Source: Bifidobacterium magnum (GTDB taxonomy: Bacteria > Actinomycetota > Actinomycetes > Actinomycetales > Bifidobacteriaceae). From it: DNA of 64,000 nucleotides. The first letter of the stretch is position 1. Every line of letters begins with the position of its first letter. The notes beneath the pieces were generated by a model, which was not told where the DNA came from, did not search any database, and saw only the letters and a list, made by a program, of their open reading frames with translations. Shown piece by piece: positions 54,189 through 63,244 of this stretch. Made by a program: the position numbers and the translations under genes. The stretch spans positions 1 to 64,000 of the forward strand of contig NZ_JGZB01000010.1 in NCBI RefSeq assembly GCF_000741255.1, written 5' to 3'.

Positions 54189-57100
54189 ATGGAACCGACC
54201 ACGCGCGCGGATTCTCGAACTCAAACGTCTCGAACAAAGGCTTTCCAGGCGACAGAACCACGATTGGACCTCACCATTCACGCCAAACAAGGCATGTATG
54301 ATCCTGCCGCCGAACACGACGCGTGCGGCGTGGGCATGGTCGCCACCCTCAACGGACGCCCCGAACGCCGCGTCATTGACGATGCCATTGAAGTGCTCAT
54401 CAACCTCAACCACCGCGGTGCCGTGGGTGCTGAGGAAAACACGGGCGACGGTGCCGGCATCCTCATGGCCATGCCGCACGAATTCATGCGCCGCGCCATA
54501 GGGGAGCACCTGCCCGAAAGCGGCCACTATATCGCCGGCATCGCGTTCCTCGACCGCGACCCGGCGGCCTGCGCCACGCAACAGCAGCGCATCGCGGCCA
54601 TCGCCAAGGAAGAGGGCCTCGCCACGCTCGCCTGGCGCACCGTGCCCACGAACCCCGACGGCCTCGGCCTGCAGGCGCTGGCCACGATGCCCACGTTCAC
54701 GATGCTCGTGCTTACGGATCCGGCAGGCGAACTCGAGGGCATCGGCCTCGACCGCGTGGCCTTCCGCGTACGCAAACGCGTCGAACATGAAGTCGGCACC
54801 TATTTCGCGTCGCTGTCCGCGCGCACGCTCACCTACAAGGGCATGCTCACCACGATGCAGCTGACCCCGTTCTTCCCGGACCTGCTCGACGAACACATGG
54901 CCAGCCGCGTGGCGATCGTCCACTCGCGTTTCTCCACGAACACGTTCCCGTCCTGGCCGCTGGCCCAGCCGTTCCGCCTCATCGCGCACAACGGCGAAAT
55001 CAATACGATCCAAGGCAACCGCAACTGGCTGCAGGCGCGCGAAGGCATGCTCTCCTCGCCGCTGCTCGGCGACATCCAGGACCTGCTGCCGCTGCTGACG
55101 CCCGGATACTCGGATTCGGGCACCTTCGACGAAGTGCTCGAACTGCTCAATCTGGCGGGGCGGTCCCTCCCGCATGCCGTGCTCATGATGGTGCCGCCCG
55201 CATGGGAAAGCGACGAGTCGCTGTCCGACGACGTGCGCGCGTTCTACGAATACAACAACACGCTTATCGAACCGTGGGACGGCCCGGCCGATATCATTTT
55301 CACCGACGGTTCGCTGGTGGGCGCCGTGCTCGACCGCAACGGATTCCGCCCGGGACGCTGGATGGAAACGGACGACGGGCTCGTGGTGCTCGCCAGCGAA
55401 ACGGGTGTGCTGCCCGGCATTGGTGAAGAGCATGTGGTGCGCCGCGGCAGGCTCGAACCGGGCCGCATGTTCCTCGTGGACACGGTGGCCGGCCGCATCG
55501 TGCCCGACGAGGACATCAAGAACGGCCTCGCGCACCTGCACCCCTACCGCCAGTGGCTTGAAGGCAACAGCGTGCGCCTCAACGACCTGCCGGCGCGCGA
55601 GCACGTGACCTACAACAGCCACTCCGTGCTGCGCCGCCAGCGCGCGTTCGGCTACACGCAGGAGGACCTGAACCTGCTGCTGGCGCCTATGGCGCAGACG
55701 GGCAAGGAGCCGCTTGGCTCCATGGGCAGCGACATTCCGATCGCCGTCTTAAGCGGCCACGGACGCATGCTGTTCGACTATTTCACGCAAAAGTTCGCGC
55801 AGGTGACGAACCCGCCGCTCGACTGGGAGCGCGAGCGCATCGTCACGTCGATCCGCTCCGCGATCGGCCCGGAACCCAACCTGTTGGAAGACAGTCCTGC
55901 GCACGCCAAGAAGATCGTGATCGACGAGCCCGTGCTCGACTCGGTACAAATGGCGCAGATCAAGCGCATCGACCGTGCGCGCGCCCTGGAAGGCTATTAC
56001 CGCCCCTACGTGGTCAAGGGCCTGTACCAGGTGGCCGGGGGCGGCAAGGCGCTGCGCGAGCGGCTCGAGGAAATCATGGCGCAGGTGGACGCGGCGCTCG
56101 AGGACGGCTGCAACGTGCTGGTCCTGTCCGACCGCGATTCGAACCACACATGGGGTCCCATCCCGTCGCTGCTGCTGACCAGCGCCGTCCAGCACCACCT
56201 GCTGGCCAACCATACGCGCACGCAGATTTCGATGGTGGTCGAGACGGGCGATGTGAGGGAAATCCACCATGTGGCGCTGCTCGTCGCCTATGGCGCCGCG
56301 GCCGTCAACCCGTACCTGGCGTTCGATTCGGTCGAGCAGATGGCGCGCGCCGGCACGATTGGCGTCGACGCGGAAACGGCCGTGCGCAACCTCAAGCGCG
56401 CGCTTTCCACGGGCGTGCTGAAGATTATGAGCAAGATGGGCGTTTCCACGATCATGAGCTACCGTGGCGCGCAACTGTTCGAAGCCGTGGGCCTCAACCA
56501 AGACCTCATCGACGAGTACTTCCCGGGAACCGTTTCGCGAGTGGGCGGATGCGGTCTCGACGAGCTTGCCGAAGAAGTGGCGATGCGCCACCGCGTGGCC
56601 TATCCGGACCAGTGGACGGCCACCCCGCACCGTACGCTGCCCACGGGCGGCGAATACAAGTGGCGCCGCGTGGGCGAGGACCATTTGAACGATCCCGACG
56701 CGATCTTCCTGCTCCAGCAGGCCGTGGGCCGCGGCGACTACGGCATGTTCAAACGCTACACGGACCATATCAACGACACTTCGCACCGTTTGATGACGCT
56801 GCGCGGCCTCATGAACCTCGTCACGGACCGTGCGCCCGTGCCGCTTGAGGAAGTCGAGCCGGCTTCGGAAATCGTCAAGCGCTTCTCCACTGGCGCCATG
56901 AGCTACGGATCCATTTCCAGGGAGGCGCACGAAACGCTGGCCGTGGCCATGAACACGATCGGCGCCCGTTCCAACAGCGGCGAGGGCGGCGAATCCCCGG
57001 AGCGTCTGCTTGACCCGCTCAAGTGCAGCCGCATCAAGCAGATCGCCTCGGCGCGCTTCGGCGTGACGAGCAACTACCTGGTGCACGCCACCGACTTGCA

Positions 57101-58817
57101 GATCAAACTCGCCCAGGGCGCCAAGCCCGGCGAAGGCGGCCACCTGCCCGGCGCGAAAGTGCCGCCGTGGATCGCCGCGGTGCGCCACGCGACAGCCGGC
57201 ACGGAACTCATTTCCCCGCCGCCGCACCACGACATCTATTCGATCGAGGATCTAAAGCAGCTGATCAACGACGCGAAAATGGCCAACCCGAAGGCGCGCG
57301 TGCACGTCAAGCTCGTCTCGGAGTTCGGCGTGGGCACCGTGGCCGCAGGCGTGGCCAAATGCCATGCCGACGTGGTGCTCATTTCCGGCCATGACGGCGG
57401 CACGGGCGCGGCCCCGCTCAACGCGATCCGCCACGCGGGCACGCCATGGGAGATCGGCTTGAGCGAAACGCAGCAGACGCTTGTGCTCAACGGGTTGCGT
57501 TCGCGCATCAGCGTGCAGTGCGACGGCGAGCTGAAAACCGGCCGCGACGTGATGGTGGCGGCGCTGTTGGGCGCCGAGGAATTCGGTTTCGCCACCGCGG
57601 CGCTTATCGCCGAAGGTTGCGTCATGATGCGCGTGTGCCAGAAGAACACATGCCCGCAGGGCGTGGCCACGCAGGATCCGGAATTGCGGGCGCGCTTCAC
57701 GGGAACCCCCGAAGCGGTGATCAACTTCTTCATGTTCATCGCCGAGGAGGTGCGCGAACTCCTCGCCGCGCTCGGCTTCCGCACGCTCGAGGAGGCCGTG
57801 GGCCATGTGGAATGTCTGGAACGCAACGAGGCCATTGAGCGCTGGAAGGCTGCGGGAGTCGACCTGACCAACGTGCTGGCCATGCCCGGCCCGGTTCCCG
57901 GCACCGTGCTGCACCACACCGAAGACCAGCGCCACGATCTCGACCAGTCCATGGACGTGGAGCTCATCGGCTTGGCGCGCCCCGCGCTCGAGCATGGCGA
58001 GCGCGTGGAAATCCACCTGCCCGTACGCAACGTGAACCGCACGGTAGGCACGATGCTCGGCTACGAGATCACGAGCCGCTACGGCGAGGAAGGCCTTCCC
58101 GACAACACCGTCGACATGACGCTCACGGGTTCGGCCGGCCAGTCCGCCGGCGCGTTCATGCCTTCGGGCGAGACGCTGCGCATTGTGGGCGACGTAAACG
58201 ACTACGCGGGCAAGGGCCTGTCCGGAGGCCGGCTCGTGGTAAGTCCTCCCGAAGGCGCGACCTACGACGCGCACACGAACGTGATCGCCGGCAACGTGAC
58301 GGGCTTTGGCGCCACAAGCGGCGAGATCTTCATCGCGGGACGCGCCGGCGAACGCTTCGGCGTACGCAACAGCGGCGCGAGCATGGTGGTCGAAGGCGTG
58401 GGCGACCACGGCTGCGAATACATGACGGGCGGCACCGTGGTGATCCTCGGCGGCACGGGACGCAACTTCGCGGCCGGTTTCTCCGGCGGCGACTGCTACG
58501 TGCTCGACCTGGACATGGAACGCGTCAACCCGCAGGCCAAGGCGGCCGGCTCGCTGCGGTTCTCGCCGCTCGACGAGGCCGGCAAGGCTGTGGTGCGCGA
58601 ACTCGTGGCCAAGCACGCCGAAGAAACGGGATCCGCGTTCGCCCGGGCGCTGCTCGAGGACTGGGACGCGGCCGCCGCGCGCTTCACGCACGTGGTGCCC
58701 GTCATGTACGAAGCGATGGCGCGGGCCATGGAACAGGCCCGCGAGGCCCATCTCGATTTCAACGAACCAGGCGTGTGGGATCGTCTGTACAGCACTGTGA
58801 TGGAAGGAGCCCGGTAA
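54189..58817 (+). CDS. gltB: Glutamate synthase large (alpha) subunit
   Basis: NADPH-GOGAT glutaminase/synthase chain. ATG 54189 is chosen from GGGGTGAG just upstream; an ATG at 54144 lacks a site. The chain begins with a propeptide of about 45 residues before the N-terminal nucleophile Cys in H-D-A-C-G-V-G-M. FMN-binding and synthase domains follow, with the 3Fe-4S cysteines in C-V-M-M-R-V-C-Q-K-N-T-C-P-Q-G. A C-terminal beta-helix ends the chain. It is full length at about 1540 residues. gltD follows with one base between stop and start. Confidence 0.97.
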   Translation: MEPTTRADSRTQTSRTKAFQATEPRLDLTIHAKQGMYDPAAEHDACGVGMVATLNGRPERRVIDDAIEVLINLNHRGAVGAEENTGDGAGILMAMPHEFMRRAIGEHLPESGHYIAGIAFLDRDPAACATQQQRIAAIAKEEGLATLAWRTVPTNPDGLGLQALATMPTFTMLVLTDPAGELEGIGLDRVAFRVRKRVEHEVGTYFASLSARTLTYKGMLTTMQLTPFFPDLLDEHMASRVAIVHSRFSTNTFPSWPLAQPFRLIAHNGEINTIQGNRNWLQAREGMLSSPLLGDIQDLLPLLTPGYSDSGTFDEVLELLNLAGRSLPHAVLMMVPPAWESDESLSDDVRAFYEYNNTLIEPWDGPADIIFTDGSLVGAVLDRNGFRPGRWMETDDGLVVLASETGVLPGIGEEHVVRRGRLEPGRMFLVDTVAGRIVPDEDIKNGLAHLHPYRQWLEGNSVRLNDLPAREHVTYNSHSVLRRQRAFGYTQEDLNLLLAPMAQTGKEPLGSMGSDIPIAVLSGHGRMLFDYFTQKFAQVTNPPLDWERERIVTSIRSAIGPEPNLLEDSPAHAKKIVIDEPVLDSVQMAQIKRIDRARALEGYYRPYVVKGLYQVAGGGKALRERLEEIMAQVDAALEDGCNVLVLSDRDSNHTWGPIPSLLLTSAVQHHLLANHTRTQISMVVETGDVREIHHVALLVAYGAAAVNPYLAFDSVEQMARAGTIGVDAETAVRNLKRALSTGVLKIMSKMGVSTIMSYRGAQLFEAVGLNQDLIDEYFPGTVSRVGGCGLDELAEEVAMRHRVAYPDQWTATPHRTLPTGGEYKWRRVGEDHLNDPDAIFLLQQAVGRGDYGMFKRYTDHINDTSHRLMTLRGLMNLVTDRAPVPLEEVEPASEIVKRFSTGAMSYGSISREAHETLAVAMNTIGARSNSGEGGESPERLLDPLKCSRIKQIASARFGVTSNYLVHATDLQIKLAQGAKPGEGGHLPGAKVPPWIAAVRHATAGTELISPPPHHDIYSIEDLKQLINDAKMANPKARVHVKLVSEFGVGTVAAGVAKCHADVVLISGHDGGTGAAPLNAIRHAGTPWEIGLSETQQTLVLNGLRSRISVQCDGELKTGRDVMVAALLGAEEFGFATAALIAEGCVMMRVCQKNTCPQGVATQDPELRARFTGTPEAVINFFMFIAEEVRELLAALGFRTLEEAVGHVECLERNEAIERWKAAGVDLTNVLAMPGPVPGTVLHHTEDQRHDLDQSMDVELIGLARPALEHGERVEIHLPVRNVNRTVGTMLGYEITSRYGEEGLPDNTVDMTLTGSAGQSAGAFMPSGETLRIVGDVNDYAGKGLSGGRLVVSPPEGATYDAHTNVIAGNVTGFGATSGEIFIAGRAGERFGVRNSGASMVVEGVGDHGCEYMTGGTVVILGGTGRNFAAGFSGGDCYVLDLDMERVNPQAKAAGSLRFSPLDEAGKAVVRELVAKHAEETGSAFARALLEDWDAAAARFTHVVPVMYEAMARAMEQAREAHLDFNEPGVWDRLYSTVMEGAR

Positions 58818-58818
58818 G

Positions 58819-60294
58819 ATGGCAGATCCACGAGGATTCCTGAAGGTCCGTACGCGCCACGAGGTCGAGGACCGGCCCGTCGAGCAGCGCGTGCACGACT
58901 GGAACGACGTGCACGCCCACGAAGGATTGCAGCCGTGGACGCAGGAGCAGGCCGCGCGCTGCATGGATTGCGGCACCCCGTTTTGCATGATGGGCTGCCC
59001 GCTGGGCAACATCATTCCCGAATGGAACGACCTGGTGCGCCAGGGACGCTGGCGTGAAGCGTACAACCGCCTGTCCATGACGAACAACCTGCCCGAAGTG
59101 ACGGGACGCATCTGCCCGGCCCTGTGCGAATCGTCCTGCGTGCTGGGCATCCACCAGCCGCCCACCATGATCCGCAACGACGAGGTCACCATCATCGACC
59201 AGGCGTGGGAGCTCGACCTCGTCCAGCCCATGGCGCCACAGCGCATTTCCGACCGCACGGTCGCCGTGGTGGGCTCCGGTCCGGCCGGCATGGCCTGCGC
59301 GCAGCAGTTGACGCGCAGCGGCCACACCGTGGTCGTCTACGAACGCGACGACGCGATCGGCGGCCTCATGCGCTACGGCATCCCGAACTTCAAACTCGAC
59401 AAGCACCTGATCGACCGTCGCGTGGCCCAGATGGAGGCCGAGGGCACGGTGTTCCGCCCCAACACGGAAATCGGCGTGGACATCTTCTGGGACGAGCTGC
59501 GCGACCGCTACGACGCGGTCGTGGTGGCCACGGGCTCGACCGTCGCCCGCGACATGGACCTTCCCGGACGCGATCTTGAAGGCATCCATTTCGCCATGGA
59601 ATACCTTCCCGACGCCACGCGGCGCGTATACGGCGTGCCCGAACGCCACGGCATCGACGCGGCCGGCAAGCACGTGGTCATCATCGGCGGCGGCGACACG
59701 GGCTCCGACTGTCTGGGCACGGCGATCCGCCAGGGCGCCGCGGACGTGACGGTATTGCAGATCATGCCCCAGGAACCGGCCTGCCGTCCCGACAACCAGC
59801 CGTGGCCCACCTTCGCGCGCCTGTACCAGAAGACGAGCTCCATGCAGGAAGGCGGCACCTACCTGTACAACACGGACTCCGTCGAATTCGTCGGGGACGA
59901 GTCGGGGCACGTGCGCGGACTCAAAATCGTGGACGTGGCGCCGGGCGAAAACGGCCCGTTCACGCGCCAAAGCGGCACCGAACGCGTGATTCCCGCCGAC
60001 CTCGTGCTCATCTCGGTCGGCTTCCTGCATCCCGACACCACCACGCTGGAACGCCAGCTGCCCGTGGACCTCGACGCGCGCGGCAACATCGCCCGCGACG
60101 ACGCGTTCGCCACTTCCCAGGACGGCGTATTCGCCTGCGGCGACGCGGGCCGCGGCCAGAGCCTCGTGGTATGGGCCATCGCCGAGGGCCGCTCCTGCGC
60201 GGCCGCGGTCGACGAGTACCTGACGGGTTCTACGGAACTGCCGCGCGCGATAGTCGCCTCTGCGCGGCCAGTACAATTGCCCCGCCGCGCGTAA
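58819..60294 (+). CDS. gltD: Glutamate synthase small (beta) subunit
   Basis: NADPH-oxidising FAD subunit of GOGAT. N-terminal 4Fe-4S cysteines are in C-M-D-C-G-T-P-F-C-M-M-G-C-P and C-P-A-L-C-E-S-S-C near 47-60 and 97-108. FAD-binding V-V-G-S-G-P-A-G-M-A is at about 149-158, and an NADPH-binding G-G-G-D-T-G-S follows near 292. The 491-residue length is normal. It works with gltB to make glutamate from glutamine and 2-oxoglutarate. Confidence 0.97.
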   Translation: MADPRGFLKVRTRHEVEDRPVEQRVHDWNDVHAHEGLQPWTQEQAARCMDCGTPFCMMGCPLGNIIPEWNDLVRQGRWREAYNRLSMTNNLPEVTGRICPALCESSCVLGIHQPPTMIRNDEVTIIDQAWELDLVQPMAPQRISDRTVAVVGSGPAGMACAQQLTRSGHTVVVYERDDAIGGLMRYGIPNFKLDKHLIDRRVAQMEAEGTVFRPNTEIGVDIFWDELRDRYDAVVVATGSTVARDMDLPGRDLEGIHFAMEYLPDATRRVYGVPERHGIDAAGKHVVIIGGGDTGSDCLGTAIRQGAADVTVLQIMPQEPACRPDNQPWPTFARLYQKTSSMQEGGTYLYNTDSVEFVGDESGHVRGLKIVDVAPGENGPFTRQSGTERVIPADLVLISVGFLHPDTTTLERQLPVDLDARGNIARDDAFATSQDGVFACGDAGRGQSLVVWAIAEGRSCAAAVDEYLTGSTELPRAIVASARPVQLPRRA

Positions 60295-60389
60295 CGATCC
60301 GCTACACTGGGCACCATACGTGTGCCCGGCGGCGGACCATCCGTCGTTCTACAGTGGGCACGACTGGTGTCAAATGAAGGGAGCAAACG

Positions 60390-60869
60390 ATGCCGAATCG
60401 TGCGGAGCGTCGAGCCCAACAAAAACGAGACCGCGGGGGAGTGCCGCAGCAGTACGACTCCACGAAAGGCCGCGGACGCTCGGGAATGCTCGACGAGGCG
60501 CAACTGCAGGAGCGGTCGCGCCGCGTCAAGGAAGGGTCCAGCGAATCCTGGAAGCCCACGAGCAGCGTGATCGAGGCCTCCGACGCGCACGGACTGGCCG
60601 AGGTGGAACTCAAGGACGATTCCGAAAAGGTGTTCAAGGCGCCGCACTCCGTGCGCCAGGTGTTCCGCATGATCACGTGGATCGTGATCGTGCTGTCCGC
60701 CATCGCCTTCTTCGTGGTGATGTGGCTGCCCAACCATCCGATGTGGCTGATCATCACCGTGTCCGCCATCTTCGCGGCGGGCGTGCTGAGCCTGTTCTTC
60801 GACGCGGGGGGACTGGCGCAACAACCCGAACCTGGACCAGAACGGCACCGCCGTCTGACAGGCGAATGA
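60390..60869 (+). CDS. Small two-span membrane protein
   Basis: A 159-residue protein with a basic, Arg/Gln-rich disordered N-terminus (R-A-E-R-R-A-Q-Q-K-R-D), then two adjacent membrane spans (about 94-113 and 117-137) and a short polar tail. No family function is known to me. GGGAGCAAACG precedes ATG 60390. It lies between gltD and a terminator. Confidence 0.8.
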   Translation: MPNRAERRAQQKRDRGGVPQQYDSTKGRGRSGMLDEAQLQERSRRVKEGSSESWKPTSSVIEASDAHGLAEVELKDDSEKVFKAPHSVRQVFRMITWIVIVLSAIAFFVVMWLPNHPMWLIITVSAIFAAGVLSLFFDAGGLAQQPEPGPERHRRLTGE

Positions 60870-60875
60870 ACCATG

Positions 60876-60904
60876 AAGGGACCCGGCTTGAAGCCGGGTC
60901 CCTT
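60876..60904 (+). terminator. Intrinsic terminator
   Basis: A 12-bp GC-rich stem, arms 60876-60887 and 60893-60904, with loop TTGAA. It follows the small membrane protein gene. Confidence 0.85.
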
Positions 60905-61005
60905 GTCTCTTGGAAAAAATATGGCGCCATATTGCGACACCGCGTTCGCGGATGATGTATATTGGCGGGTGTCGTGTGGCACCGAAGCCGCATGGCGCGT
61001 ATTGT

Positions 61006-61041
61006 CGGTAAATGAAACACAGTGATTGCAAGTATTTACCG
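61006..61041. promoter_or_regulatory. Inverted repeat upstream of the glycosyltransferase gene
   Basis: CGGTAAAT (61006-61013) and ATTTACCG (61034-61041) are perfect 8-base complements with centres 28 bases apart, ending 28 bases before ATG 61070. A dimeric regulator binding site is plausible. The rest of 60905-61069 shows no gene. Confidence 0.4.
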
Positions 61042-61069
61042 GCATGAATAACGAAAGAAAGGATCGGCG

Positions 61070-62338
61070 ATGAAGGTCGATATCCTCACACGTGAGTACC
61101 CCCCGGCCATTTATGGCGGCGCTGGCGTACACGCCGAAGAACTGTCGAAAGTGTTGGCGGAACGCATTGACGTAACGGTGCGCGCGTTCGACGGCCCGCG
61201 CTTGGCGGTGGACATTCCCCAGATTCCAAGCGAGAACCCGGCGGGAAGCTTGCGCGTGGTCGGCTATGACGTGCCGGAAGAGTTCGCCGACGACAATCCG
61301 GCGCTCAAAACCTTCGGCGTGGACTTGCAGATGGCCAACGACGTGGAGTCCGAGCTCGTGCACGTGCACACGTGGTACACGTGCCTCGCGGGACGCCTCG
61401 CCCAGCAGCTGCACGAGATCCCCATGGTGATCACCGCCCACTCGCTCGAACCGTTCCGCCCGTGGAAGCGCGAACAGCTGGGCGGCGGCTACAACCTGAG
61501 CACTTGGGCCGAGCGCGACGCCTACGAGCACGCCGACCGCATCATCGCCGTCTCCGGCGGCATGCGCAAGGACATCCTGTCCGCCTACCCGAACGTGGAT
61601 CCGAACAAGGTCGTGGTCGTCCACAACGGCATCACGCTCGCCGATTTCGCCACTCCCGACGCCGACGATCCGGGCTGGGGAGTCTTCGACCGCTACAACA
61701 TCGACCGTTCCAAGCCGACGCTGCTGTTCGTCGGCCGCATCACGCGCCAGAAGGGTCTGCCGTACCTGCTGCAGGCATTGCACTACGTGGATCCGGAGAT
61801 CCAGGTCGTGCTGTGCGCGGGCGCCCCAGACACCCCGCAGATCGCCAAGGAAGTCAAGGACGGCGTGGCCGCGCTGGAAAAGACGCGCGGCAACATCGTG
61901 TGGATCGAGGAAATGCTGCCCAAGGACGAGCTCAACGCGCTTGAGCACGGCTGCGACGCGTTCATCTGCCCGAGCATCTACGAGCCGCTGGGCATTGTGA
62001 ACCTGGAAGCTATGGCATGCGGGCTGCCGGTGGTCGCTTCGGCCACGGGCGGCATCCCGGAAGTCGTGGTGGACGGCGAGACGGGCTATCTCGTGCCGAT
62101 CGACCAGCTGCATGACGGCACGGGCACCCCGACCGACCCCGACAAGTTCGTGCACGACATGGCCGACGCCATCAACCGCATCTTCGAGGATCCGGACCGC
62201 GCCGAAGCCATGGGCGTGGCCGGCTACGAACGCGCGCGCGACCACTTCAGCTGGGAACGCATCGCCGACCAGACGATCGCCGTCTACCAGAGCGTGCTCG
62301 ACGAATTCCACGCCAAGCACTCCGGCGAACAGGAGTAA
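61070..62338 (+). CDS. Glycogen synthase / alpha-maltose-1-phosphate synthase-type glycosyltransferase
   Basis: A 422-residue GT4-type retaining glycosyltransferase of the actinobacterial GlgA/GlgM group. Seen: E-Y-P-P-A-I-Y-G-G-A-G-V-H near 9-21 (donor loop), L-F-V-G-R-I-T-R-Q-K-G near 222-232, and the E-x7-E motif in Y-E-P-L-G-I-V-N-L-E-A-M-A-C-G near 304-318. In actinobacteria such enzymes make glycogen or maltose-1-phosphate from ADP-glucose; which activity applies here cannot be told from sequence. AAAGGA precedes ATG 61070. Confidence 0.88.
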   Translation: MKVDILTREYPPAIYGGAGVHAEELSKVLAERIDVTVRAFDGPRLAVDIPQIPSENPAGSLRVVGYDVPEEFADDNPALKTFGVDLQMANDVESELVHVHTWYTCLAGRLAQQLHEIPMVITAHSLEPFRPWKREQLGGGYNLSTWAERDAYEHADRIIAVSGGMRKDILSAYPNVDPNKVVVVHNGITLADFATPDADDPGWGVFDRYNIDRSKPTLLFVGRITRQKGLPYLLQALHYVDPEIQVVLCAGAPDTPQIAKEVKDGVAALEKTRGNIVWIEEMLPKDELNALEHGCDAFICPSIYEPLGIVNLEAMACGLPVVASATGGIPEVVVDGETGYLVPIDQLHDGTGTPTDPDKFVHDMADAINRIFEDPDRAEAMGVAGYERARDHFSWERIADQTIAVYQSVLDEFHAKHSGEQE

Positions 62339-62370
62339 TCCCTTCGCGCCATACGCTATGGCGTACATGT

Positions 62371-62403
62371 AAGAAAAGGCCCCGCATTGCGGGGCCTTTT
62401 CTT
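62371..62403 (+). terminator. Intrinsic terminator of the glycosyltransferase gene
   Basis: A 15-bp stem (62371-62385 with 62389-62403) and a three-base loop, with a GGCCCCGC core and T-rich end. Confidence 0.9.
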
Positions 62404-62548
62404 ATCCGTATCCTTTTTCCATCCGTCTTGTGCATTTTGAGACAGGCACGCCGCGGTTCATGTCGCAAAATGCACAAGGGCATGCGCAAAACGGGCGATG
62501 GGGAAGAAACGTTTGCGCCGGGCCTCTGCAACGGTGCGCAAGAGCATG

Positions 62549-62576
62549 AAAAAAGGCCCGCGCGGATGCGCGGGCC
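62549..62576 (-). terminator. Intrinsic terminator of the peroxiredoxin gene
   Basis: On the minus strand GGCCCGCGC pairs with GCGCGGGCC (62555-62576) around ATCC, followed by six T (62554-62549). It lies just past the bcp stop. Confidence 0.85.
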
Positions 62577-62598
62577 GGCAATCAACGTTGGCGTCGAC

Positions 62599-63111
62599 TC
62601 ACTTGGCGATCTTGCCGAGCAGGTCCACGACGTGGCCTTCCGGGTTGACGTCGTATTCGGCGGACACGATCTTGTCCTCGCCGTCCAGCACGAAGGTGGA
62701 GCGCACGACGGCGTATTCCTTCTTGCCGTCCTCGAAGGTCTCCTTGACCGTGCCGTACAGCTTGTGGACCTCGTAGTCCGGGTCGCTCAGCAGGATGAAG
62801 TTCAGGCCGTTCTTCTCGCGGAACTCCTGGAGCTTGTCCACGCCGTCGCGGGAAATGCCGATGACGGTGTAGCCGGCCTTCTCGAACTTCTCGAGGTTGG
62901 CCTTGAAATCGTTGGCTTCGATGGTGCAGCCGGAGGTCATGGCCTGCGGGTAGAAGTACAGGACCACGTTCTGGTGCTTGAAGTCGGCGAGCGCGTAGTG
63001 CTTGTACTCGTCGGACTCGAGTTCGAAGTTGGGGGCCGTCTCTCCCTTGTGGAGGCGGACTGGATGCTCAAAGGACGGCTTGTGGTCGTCGGTCATTACT
63101 GTTTCGTTCAT
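62599..63111 (-). CDS. bcp: Thioredoxin-dependent peroxiredoxin, Bcp/PrxQ family
   Basis: Reduces peroxides. The peroxidatic Cys is in A-M-T-S-G-C-T-I-E-A-N-D-F. The residue five positions later is Asn where PrxQ proteins often have the resolving Cys, so this is a one-Cys-type or has an external resolving partner. ATG 63111 (M-N-E-T-V) or the ATG 15 bases later is the likely start; an upstream ATG (63159) would add an unusual tail. About 170 residues, normal. Convergent with the glycosyltransferase gene. Confidence 0.88.
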   Translation of the reverse strand: MNETVMTDDHKPSFEHPVRLHKGETAPNFELESDEYKHYALADFKHQNVVLYFYPQAMTSGCTIEANDFKANLEKFEKAGYTVIGISRDGVDKLQEFREKNGLNFILLSDPDYEVHKLYGTVKETFEDGKKEYAVVRSTFVLDGEDKIVSAEYDVNPEGHVVDLLGKIAK

Positions 63112-63244
63112 GGTTCGTATCGTAGGGTCGTGTTCCTGAACGTTTGCTGAACAATGCATGGAAATATGCGAAATTCTTGTGCGCGACCCGTGATGTTACG
63201 CTAGGTAGCGTTTGTATTGGCTATTGAATACGCAAGGAGCGCAT

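Noticed and set aside
57252..59327. A long open frame (691 codons) on the minus strand
   Set aside because: It lies entirely opposite gltB and gltD, which have full family motifs. Long antisense frames are common in GC-rich genes with G/C third positions.
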